Of a DNA stretch of 19,983 nt, positions 6,961-12,771 are shown piece after piece; position 1 is the stretch's first letter; the number at the start of each line of letters is the position of its first letter. A program made the translations under genes and the position numbers. The stretch lies in assembly GCA_964536465.1 (NCBI GenBank), contig CAZHXQ010000030.1:1-19983 (forward strand), read 5' to 3'. Below the pieces are notes generated by a model. It worked only from the letters and a program-made list of their open reading frames with translations. It ran no database searches and was not told where the DNA came from. The DNA comes from Mesolinea sp964536465. Lineage in GTDB: Bacteria; Chloroflexota; Anaerolineae; Anaerolineales; Anaerolineaceae.

Positions 6961-8019
6961 ATGTCATTCGGGCACGCATTATTGCAGTGGTATGATCAGA
7001 ATGCCAGGGACCTCCCCTGGCGTTTTGCTCCCAGCCCTTATCGGGTTTGGGTCTCCGAAATAATGCTCCAGCAAACCCGTGTGGAAACAGTGTTGCCATA
7101 TTTTGAACGTTTTATCAGTAATTTCCCCGACCTGTCAAGCCTGGCTTCATCCAGCCAGCAGGATGTCCTGACGATTTGGGAAGGGCTGGGTTACTACAGC
7201 CGTGCGCGCAATCTGCATAGAGCTGCCAGAGTAATTCTGACAGAGCATAACGGTGAGTTTCCACAGACCGCCAATGAGCTTGAGTTCTTGCCGGGCATCG
7301 GGACATACACAGCTGCCGCCATTGCTTCAATTGCCTTTCAAGAGCCTGTAGCGGCAGTGGATGGCAACATCAAACGCGTGTATGCCCGCCTCCTTAACCT
7401 CTCGCTACCGTTTGGCTCAGTCCTCTTCGAAGCAACCATACAAGACTACGCGCAGTCCATGTTGCCGCCCGAGCGTCCCGGTGACTTCAACCAGGCGCTG
7501 ATGGATCTTGGTGCCATCATCTGCAGACCACGCCAACCAAATTGTCCGGCTTGCCCTGTCAACCAATTTTGTCAGGCTTACCAGCAGGGCAATCAAAACA
7601 ACCTCCCGTTCCGAATCAAAAAGCCGCCTCTGCCGCATTTCAAGGTTTGCGTGGCTGTGATCCGGTCTGAAGGCAAGGTCTTACTGCGGCAACGCGCGCA
7701 AACAGAGTTGCTGGCTGGCTTGTGGGAATACCCTGGTGGCAAATTCACGCCCGCCGATAGCAGCCTGGAAGCCTGTCTTAAAAGAGAAGTTCTGCAAAAA
7801 ACGAGTTTGGAAGTCTCTGTCGGCCAAAAAATCGGGGTTTTTGAGCATGCCTACACGCACTATAAAATCTCTGTTCACGTCTGGTATGCGCTTCTGCCTT
7901 ACGCCCCTGCGCAGGAACTACCAGCCGATCTTGGCTGGGTCACCCCTGCTGAATTGCCAAACTACCCGATGGGAAAAGTCGCCAGAATGATCAGCAACCT
8001 TTTAATCCCCAAACCCTAA
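6961..8019 (+). CDS. mutY: A/G-specific adenine DNA glycosylase MutY
   Basis: Base-excision repair enzyme that removes adenine mispaired with 8-oxoguanine. Residues 1-205 form the HhH-GPD glycosylase: VSEIMLQQTRV (31-41) with catalytic E33, the helix-hairpin-helix LPGIGTYTAAAI (110-121), and catalytic D134 in AAVDGN. The [4Fe-4S] loop is complete: C188-x6-C195-x2-C198-x5-C204. Residues about 226-345 are the MutT-like C-terminal domain that recognises 8-oxoG; its Nudix box is degenerate (REVLQKTS at 275-282 instead of REx2EExG), as expected for MutY, and HAYTH (296-300) sits where the 8-oxoG-probing loop lies. Length 352 is normal. The ATG directly follows the upstream stop codon with little ribosome site of its own, pointing to translational coupling. 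The downstream neighbour upp is convergent. Confidence 0.97.
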   Translation: MSFGHALLQWYDQNARDLPWRFAPSPYRVWVSEIMLQQTRVETVLPYFERFISNFPDLSSLASSSQQDVLTIWEGLGYYSRARNLHRAARVILTEHNGEFPQTANELEFLPGIGTYTAAAIASIAFQEPVAAVDGNIKRVYARLLNLSLPFGSVLFEATIQDYAQSMLPPERPGDFNQALMDLGAIICRPRQPNCPACPVNQFCQAYQQGNQNNLPFRIKKPPLPHFKVCVAVIRSEGKVLLRQRAQTELLAGLWEYPGGKFTPADSSLEACLKREVLQKTSLEVSVGQKIGVFEHAYTHYKISVHVWYALLPYAPAQELPADLGWVTPAELPNYPMGKVARMISNLLIPKP

Positions 8020-8024
8020 CGCCT

Positions 8025-8047
8025 GGTTGAATTAATTTAATTCAACC
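8025..8047. terminator. 23-base palindrome between convergent mutY and upp
   Basis: Two perfect 11-base arms, GGTTGAATTAA and TTAATTCAACC, meet around a single T. As RNA it could fold into a 9-bp stem with a 5-base loop. It begins five bases after the mutY stop and lies between two convergent genes, so a bidirectional terminator is the natural reading, but neither side has a U-tract. A protein-binding site is the alternative. Confidence 0.55.
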
Positions 8048-8129
8048 ATAACCGGCAGTATCTCAAGCATCTTTCTTACTTGGCATCTCTTGTCTGCCTG
8101 TTGATGGACTGTGACGCCAACATCAGGTG

Positions 8130-8753
8130 CTACGTCCCAAATTGCCTGTCGCCGGCATCACCCAGGCCCGGCAAAATAAATCCATATTCGTTGAGACCTT
8201 CATCAATCGCGGCGATGTGGATGGGTACATCCGGGTGTGCTTCGTGCAGACGGGTTATCCCTTCGGGCGCGGCCAGAATCCCGACAAATTTGATTTTCTT
8301 TACACCCCACTTCCTCAAAATGTCTACCGTTGCCACCGCGGAGCCGCCAGTCGCCAGCATGGGGTCAAGCACCAGGCAGACCGAGACAGTTGGCTCGATG
8401 GGAAGTTTGTTGTAGTATGACACAGGTTTGAGTGTTTCTTCATCGCGATACAGACCGATATGCCAAACCTCTGACCCGGGGATTAACTCCCAAACACCCT
8501 CTACCATCCCCAGCCCGGCTCGGAGAACCGGCACCAGCCCAATCCGCTCCATCACGGTGATGCCCTTGGTCAGGCTCATCGGGGTTTGCACCTCAATCTC
8601 TCGCACAGCCAGATCCATTGTGGCTTCATATGCCAGCATGGCGGCAATTTCTCGAATCAACTCTCTGAATTTCTTAGAGTCGGTTTTTACATTGCGCAAA
8701 AGGGTAAGTTTTGCGGCAACCAGGGGGTGGGTAGACGGGAAAACGTTGTTCAT
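8130..8753 (-). CDS. upp: Uracil phosphoribosyltransferase
   Basis: Pyrimidine salvage enzyme: uracil plus PRPP gives UMP and pyrophosphate, in the cytoplasm. The 207-residue length is typical. The PRPP-binding motif is VLDPMLATGGSA (128-139), and the uracil-recognising C-terminus is PGLGDAGDRQFGT (195-207). The N-terminus (VFPSTHPLVAAKLTLLR) and the flexible loop around LYRDEETLKP (101-110) are also characteristic. Start: ATG at 8753 with GAGGAG about 7 bases upstream; this ATG overlaps the TGA of the upstream membrane-protein gene (ATGA), so the two are almost certainly translated together. It converges on mutY, separated by 110 bases that contain a palindrome. Confidence 0.98.
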   Translation of the reverse strand: MNNVFPSTHPLVAAKLTLLRNVKTDSKKFRELIREIAAMLAYEATMDLAVREIEVQTPMSLTKGITVMERIGLVPVLRAGLGMVEGVWELIPGSEVWHIGLYRDEETLKPVSYYNKLPIEPTVSVCLVLDPMLATGGSAVATVDILRKWGVKKIKFVGILAAPEGITRLHEAHPDVPIHIAAIDEGLNEYGFILPGLGDAGDRQFGT

Positions 8754-9097
8754 TTAATACTCCTCTGCCGTGCGGTCTGAAGCTCGAAAAGGGAATAAGT
8801 CCATAATGCCAGGATCACAGCTAAAAAAAAGATAAACTGGGGGATTTCCGCCAGCAGGCGCGTATAGGCAGCCGCGAGCGCCAGCACAAATATCAATAAT
8901 TGGCTGGTTTTGGCTGTCGCTCTCATGCTTTTGACAAAGCTCAAGCGACCTGCGTCCAGGTATGCCAGCAGAATCAGGCTGAGATTGATCGTCAAACCAA
9001 ACGCCAGAAACCACAGCCAAAACTCACCGGGTCCCATTATCAGGATTCCGATAAAGCCTGTCAGGTAAAGAAGAAATGCTGTCACAAAAAGAGCCAA
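8750..9097 (-). CDS. Small four-helix membrane protein of unknown function
   Basis: I do not recognise this 115-residue protein. It has about four hydrophobic segments (roughly 3-22, 26-46, 64-80 and 86-104), short loops with a basic stretch near RLSFVKSMRATAK (51-63), and a basic tail (ARQRSIK). The start is a TTG at 9097, preceded by GAGGCGG at suitable spacing; no upstream ATG in frame is better. Its TGA overlaps the ATG of upp, which suggests co-expression with uracil salvage. It is not obviously a UraA-type permease, which would be several times longer. Confidence 0.68.
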   Translation of the reverse strand: MALFVTAFLLYLTGFIGILIMGPGEFWLWFLAFGLTINLSLILLAYLDAGRLSFVKSMRATAKTSQLLIFVLALAAAYTRLLAEIPQFIFFLAVILALWTYSLFELQTARQRSIK

Positions 9098-9183
9098 ATT
9101 GTTTCCGCCTCTGCCAACTTACAAGGTTTTTCGTTCGATTTACTCCCACGGCAAACAGACAACTACAATTCTTTCACTACAAT

Positions 9184-9189
9184 ATTATA
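9184..9189 (-). promoter_or_regulatory. -10-like box for the membrane protein / upp unit
   Basis: The minus strand reads TATAAT. No good -35 lies 16-18 bases upstream. If used, the leader to the TTG start at 9097 would be about 80 bases. No PyrR-type attenuator was recognised in it. Confidence 0.3.
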
Positions 9190-9256
9190 ACTGTGTGCTC
9201 GCTCCACGGGACGCACCCAGATCAAAATCTCTACCGGCAGAGAGAGCCGCTTAAGT

Positions 9257-9262
9257 TACAAT
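9257..9262 (+). promoter_or_regulatory. -10-like box implying a leaderless NYN-domain transcript
   Basis: TACAAT ends only 6 bases before the ATG at 9269, so transcription would begin at or near the start codon. There is no purine-rich ribosome site between them, which fits a leaderless message. No clear -35 box is visible, so an upstream promoter cannot be excluded. Confidence 0.4.
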
Positions 9263-9268
9263 AAGCTT

Positions 9269-9763
9269 ATGCAGTTTATCATTGACGGGCACAACCTTAT
9301 ACCCCATATCTCCGGTTTCAGCCTGAGCGATCCCGACGACGAGCAATCCCTGATCGACCTCCTGATTCCTTATCTGCGCGCCAAAAAATCGCGGGCGATG
9401 GTCTTCTTCGACCGGGCAGCCCCTGGTCAGGCCGGCCAGCGCAATTTCGGTCTGGTTAAAGCCGTTTTCGTTCCGGAAGGTCAAAGCGCAGATTCGGCCA
9501 TAGCTGCTTATGTGCGCCAGTTAGGCGGCTCCAGCCGCACCCACACGCTGGTTAGTTCCGATCGGATGGTGCAGGCAGCAGCGCGTGCTCACCACGCCGC
9601 GATTCTTACCAGCCACGAATTCTCGCAGCAAATGGCACGTTTTTACGAAGATTCGCCTCTTGACGACCCGGCCAGTCACAAACTCTCGCCTGATGAAATT
9701 GAAGAGTGGCAAGACCTTTTCAATCAATACGGGTCTCAACCACCCGACGGCATGAGCCCCTGA
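9269..9763 (+). CDS. NYN/PIN-like domain protein (YacP family)
   Basis: Predicted RNA-processing nuclease-like protein of the NYN_YacP family (PF05991 type), 164 residues. Acidic residues expected for a PIN-like metal site are present: IIDGHNL (4-10) with D6 and N9, VFFDRA (45-50) with D48, QSADSAIAAYV (72-82) with D75, and VSSDRMVQ (95-102) with D98. Relatives in Firmicutes (YacP/Rae1) cleave ribosome-associated mRNA; whether this one does so is inference. The acidic C-terminal tail (LSPDEIEEWQDLF) is typical of the short bacterial forms. It is a single-gene unit, divergent from the membrane protein/upp pair, and has no ribosome-binding sequence before the ATG, so a leaderless message is likely. 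The next gene has its own promoter. Confidence 0.85.
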   Translation: MQFIIDGHNLIPHISGFSLSDPDDEQSLIDLLIPYLRAKKSRAMVFFDRAAPGQAGQRNFGLVKAVFVPEGQSADSAIAAYVRQLGGSSRTHTLVSSDRMVQAAARAHHAAILTSHEFSQQMARFYEDSPLDDPASHKLSPDEIEEWQDLFNQYGSQPPDGMSP

Positions 9764-9791
9764 CAATTCTTTGCAGCCGTACGTTTCCAAT

Positions 9792-9805
9792 ATTTATTAA
9801 TAAAT
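9792..9805. repeat. AT-only palindrome downstream of the NYN gene
   Basis: ATTTATTAATAAAT is a perfect 14-base palindrome in a strongly AT-rich block (9790-9826) that ends in ATTTTT. It lies 35 to 50 bases upstream of the capA-like promoter. It might act as an UP-type element or a weak terminator, or be chance in AT-rich DNA. Confidence 0.3.
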
Positions 9806-9830
9806 TATAAAAAATAAATCATTTTTCCCT

Positions 9831-9852
9831 CTCGATCTATTGCCTTATCGAG
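9831..9852. promoter_or_regulatory. Dyad across the -35 box of the second CapA-like gene
   Basis: CTCGAT (9831-9836) and ATCGAG (9847-9852) are perfect inverted arms with a 10-base spacer that contains the whole TTGCCT -35 hexamer. A protein bound here would block or remodel the promoter. The downstream MerR/CarH-like regulator is an obvious candidate binder (inference). Confidence 0.45.
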
Positions 9853-9868
9853 TGGCAGAGATTATAAT
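9840..9868 (+). promoter_or_regulatory. Sigma70-type promoter for CapA-like gene 2 and the MerR-type regulator
   Basis: TTGCCT (9840-9845), a 17-base spacer and a perfect TATAAT (9863-9868) form one of the best promoters in the window. Transcription would start near 9875, leaving a leader of about 80 bases. Confidence 0.65.
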
Positions 9869-9892
9869 AACCTTATACAAACATAAAGTTAT
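9867..9892. promoter_or_regulatory. Second dyad over the -10 box and start point
   Basis: ATAACCTTAT (9867-9876) and ATAAAGTTAT (9883-9892) are inverted arms with 9 of 10 pairs matching and a 6-base spacer. The dyad runs from the end of the -10 box over the expected transcription start, a typical place for a repressor operator. Confidence 0.4.
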
Positions 9893-9955
9893 GGGCATCA
9901 GTTGCCTGTCTTTAGAAATTGTTAAGGATGCTTTTCCTCGGACCTCGCCCGGGGG

Positions 9956-11671
9956 ATGAACAAGTTTATGAAAAAAATTGATTATCTTAACTCTTTCATC
10001 AAGAAATTTCTGGCACCCCTGCTGACCCTGAGCATGGTGCTTTCGGCATGCCAGAGCCCCGCGCCTATTCAAGCAGTAACTACAACGACAACCCTGCCGC
10101 CCCCATCTCCTGCCGTCCCCACAGACATTTCACCCAGCCCAACCCCAACTTTGGCACCCCTGAAAGTGAGCCTGAGTAAAGATTTGCCGGATAATCTTTT
10201 GAAAGCCATCCCGGCTCAAGAAGGGCTGTTACTGACCGCGGACCGGCAGGATGCCGACATCATCATTGAAATCGTGTCAGACGATTTTGATTACCAACTG
10301 ATCAGTTATCAGGTTTTCGTGCTCGCCGCTCCTTTTTTCACGATCCCGGATGACATCACCCTGGCAGAGCTGCGGTCTCACCTGACCGCGCGCGCCCCTT
10401 CCGCAGAAGCGCCCTTTAGAGGCATCATTACAGAAATACCTGCAAAGTTTTTACAGCCGCTGATCTCCCCCAAAAACCCGCAGCGGATCCACCTCACCAC
10501 CAAGGCACTCAACGAAAACCTTGATCAATACTGGAGCATCCTGCCATTTGAAAGTCTTGTTCCGGAACTCAAAGTGATTTCGATTGATGGCATCAGCCCC
10601 CTTGACGATTTTTTTGACCCTTCCAGGTACGCGCTCTCTCTCCCCATCGGTATCCGCCTGACTGGGTCTGATCGGTACATCGAGCCCAAGTTTTTAAACT
10701 CCCTGCTGCCTGAGAGCAATTTTCAGCCAGATCATCTGACCAGTCTGGTCATGACCGGCGTCACAGCCATGGCCCGAGAAACCGCTTTTGTCATGTCCAC
10801 CATCAGTCCGCTCTACCCAGGCACCAACCTTCGTGATACCATGCGTCGGGCAGACCTGACGCACATCAGCAACGAGGTCTCTTTTTTCGAAGGCTGTCCT
10901 TTCCCTGACCCCGACTATGATGGTTTCATTTTTTGCAGCGATCCGGAGTACATCGACCTGTTCACTTATCTCGGCGCGGACATCATCGAGTTGACCGGCA
11001 ATCACAATAACGATGTGCGCGCGCTCTACAAAATCGATACCGTACCCTACACGCTCGACCTCTACCACCAGCATGGAATGCAGTGGTATGCCGGCGGTAC
11101 CAATCTGGAGAATGCGAAAGCGCCCCTCAAGATTGAACATAACGGCAACAAGATTGCTTTCGTTGGCTGCAACTCCTACGGCCCCTACATGGCCTGGGCC
11201 ACAGAAGACAGCAGCGGTTCTGCCCCGTGCGAAGACTGGGAGTGGCTCAAGCAAACCATCACACAATTAAAACGTGAGGGTTATTTACCAATTGTGACCC
11301 TCCAGTTTCAGGAAGATTATCTCCACACCGCCACCAGCAATGCCATACGCGATTTTCGTCCTTTAGCTGAGGCGGGCGCGGTGATTGTCAACGGCAGCCA
11401 ATCTCACGTTGGCAAAGCCCTTGAATTTTATGCTGACGCGCTTATTCACTACGGGCTTGGCAATCTCTTTTTCGACCAGGTCGATTTTTACATTACTTAC
11501 GATGGATTTATCCAGAAGCATTTTTTCTACCAGGGACAACATATAAACACTGAACTGTTGACTATTACGCTGGAGGATACTGCCAAGCCCCGTTTTATGA
11601 CACCAGAAGAGCGCTCAAAGTTTCTTCAAAAGATCTTTGACGCTTCTGCAGAACTCAGGAGCACAGCATGA
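9956..11671 (+). CDS. CapA-family lipoprotein with N-terminal PBP-like region (copy 2)
   Basis: Paralogue of the lipoprotein at 4163-5872, about 571 residues. The signal peptide ends in a lipobox with C32 (VLSAC), followed by a Thr/Pro/Ser linker to about 68. Residues 70-235 form the PBP-like half, closing with YWSILPFESLVPELKVISID (192-211) and DPSRYAL (221-227). Residues about 262-508 follow CapA: VMTGVTAMARE (265-275), HISNEVSF (303-310), ELTGNHNND (345-353), TLQFQEDYL (448-456), NGSQSHV (479-485), HYGLGNLFFDQ (498-508). Unlike copy 1 it keeps NH in the central motif, but it shares GV for the first GD and QSH for HPH. ATG 9956 is followed by an in-frame ATG at 9968; GGGGG abuts the first and is better spaced for the second, so 9968 may be the true start. 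The stop overlaps the next gene in ATGA, so a regulator is co-expressed with it. The ligand is unknown. Confidence 0.82.
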   Translation: MNKFMKKIDYLNSFIKKFLAPLLTLSMVLSACQSPAPIQAVTTTTTLPPPSPAVPTDISPSPTPTLAPLKVSLSKDLPDNLLKAIPAQEGLLLTADRQDADIIIEIVSDDFDYQLISYQVFVLAAPFFTIPDDITLAELRSHLTARAPSAEAPFRGIITEIPAKFLQPLISPKNPQRIHLTTKALNENLDQYWSILPFESLVPELKVISIDGISPLDDFFDPSRYALSLPIGIRLTGSDRYIEPKFLNSLLPESNFQPDHLTSLVMTGVTAMARETAFVMSTISPLYPGTNLRDTMRRADLTHISNEVSFFEGCPFPDPDYDGFIFCSDPEYIDLFTYLGADIIELTGNHNNDVRALYKIDTVPYTLDLYHQHGMQWYAGGTNLENAKAPLKIEHNGNKIAFVGCNSYGPYMAWATEDSSGSAPCEDWEWLKQTITQLKREGYLPIVTLQFQEDYLHTATSNAIRDFRPLAEAGAVIVNGSQSHVGKALEFYADALIHYGLGNLFFDQVDFYITYDGFIQKHFFYQGQHINTELLTITLEDTAKPRFMTPEERSKFLQKIFDASAELRSTA

Positions 11672-12627
11672 GCCAGATAAACAGCTATTCAGCCGAACCG
11701 GAATTTACCATCAAAACCGTACAGCACCGCACCGGGATCAAGCCGGTTACACTTCGTGCCTGGGAAAGGCGCTATGAGTTGCTTGAGCCCGCCCGTCTGC
11801 CCAATGGCTATCGTCTTTATTCAGAGCGTGATATCCAGTTGCTGCTTTGGGTGCAACGCCGCGTCGACTCAGGCATCAGCATCAGCCAGGTGGTTCAACA
11901 ATTTAATCAAATCCGTGAGAGGGGCACCTGGCCCGAAAGCATTCAAACCTACAGCCCCGCCAAGCCGCGCAAACAGCCGCCCCGCCCAGCACGCCACTAC
12001 GCCGAGCTGCTTTTTGGGTCGCTGGTCGCCCACAACGAAGAGCGGGCAACTATGGTTTTTGAAGAAACTCAGGTTTACTTCGATCTTCTGACAATTTTTG
12101 AGGAGGTTATCCAGCCTTGTATGAAGTTGTTGGATGAGGCCTGGTTCGTGGGTGATATCCCCATCGCCACGCAGCATATGGCATCTCAGGTGATCAAGGG
12201 TCGCCTGGCTGCCATTATGAATGGCCTGCCATCAATCAAAGAGGGCGCCTTGATTTTGGTTGGTTGCGGTCCTGAATCAATGTACGATTTGGACGCGCTC
12301 ATGTTGGCGGTTTTGCTGCGGCAGAACAACTATCATGTGGAATACCTCGGACCAGATCTGCTGACAAACGACCTGATCGATTATTCCAAGATTGCCAGAC
12401 CCAAGCTGATTTGTCTGGCAGTCAACTCTGAACCAACTGCCTTTTTGCTGAAAGATTTCGCGCAGCAGTTGTCCAGGGTCAGGGGAAAACCCAAGTTCGC
12501 CTACTTTGGCAGTTATGTCAACCGGGTTGAACCCGTGAAGCAGGAAATTGAGGGGGTCTACCTGGGCGATTCGCTCAAGACCAATCTCGAACGTGTCCGC
12601 CGATATCTGACCATGGGCACTGTTTAA
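11668..12627 (+). CDS. MerR-family regulator with CarH-like cobalamin-binding-type region
   Basis: Predicted DNA-binding sensor of 319 residues. Residues 12-80 are a MerR winged helix-turn-helix (TIKTVQHRTGIKPVTLRAWE, RYELLEPARLPNGYRLYSE). After a Pro/Arg linker (about 95-108) comes a helical bundle with W159-x9-Q169-H170, close to the W-x9-(E/D)-H signature of the CarH/LitR light- and B12-sensing proteins, and then a Rossmann-like cobalamin-binding-type domain (about 192-313). At the lower axial-ligand site, where relatives have a sequence like GExHxLG, this protein has PESMYDLDALM (202-212), placing Y206 where the cobalt-binding His is expected. It may bind cobalamin differently, or not at all (inference from eye alignment). 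The ATG overlaps the CapA-like gene's stop, so both probably share the promoter at 9840-9868, whose dyads could be autoregulatory sites. It converges on glyQS. Confidence 0.85.
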   Translation: MSQINSYSAEPEFTIKTVQHRTGIKPVTLRAWERRYELLEPARLPNGYRLYSERDIQLLLWVQRRVDSGISISQVVQQFNQIRERGTWPESIQTYSPAKPRKQPPRPARHYAELLFGSLVAHNEERATMVFEETQVYFDLLTIFEEVIQPCMKLLDEAWFVGDIPIATQHMASQVIKGRLAAIMNGLPSIKEGALILVGCGPESMYDLDALMLAVLLRQNNYHVEYLGPDLLTNDLIDYSKIARPKLICLAVNSEPTAFLLKDFAQQLSRVRGKPKFAYFGSYVNRVEPVKQEIEGVYLGDSLKTNLERVRRYLTMGTV

Positions 12628-12675
12628 ATAAGTGAGACCGGATGGCAACCCTTTGAGCCAAAAGATGCACCGCGA

Positions 12676-12768
12676 CGGTTAGAGAGTGCTCTCCCAGCGG
12701 CGCTGCCAAAAGGCGCGGCGGATAACAAGCATATCTGCCAGGCAGATCTTCACCCGCAAAACTAACCG
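12676..12768. repeat. Inverted-repeat-rich spacer downstream of glyQS
   Basis: Outer arms CGGTTAG (12676-12682) and CTAACCG (12762-12768) are perfect complements. Enclosed are three smaller hairpins: GAGA/TCTC around GTGC (12682-12693, sharing G12682 with the outer arm), CAGC/GCTG (12695-12705) and the 15-base palindrome ATCTGCC-A-GGCAGAT (12733-12747). It lies 3 bases past the glyQS stop on the minus strand and between two convergent genes. It may end transcription from either side, but no U-tract follows; a multibranched RNA or a small repeat element is possible. Confidence 0.45.
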
Positions 12769-12771
12769 CTC

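Noticed and set aside
7726..7830. MutY C-terminal domain as an active Nudix hydrolase
   Set aside because: The Nudix catalytic glutamates are missing (REVLQKTS), which is normal for the 8-oxoG recognition domain of MutY.
10694..11266. 190-codon minus-strand frame opposite the second CapA-like gene
   Set aside because: It is contained in a coding region with clear domain motifs on the plus strand.
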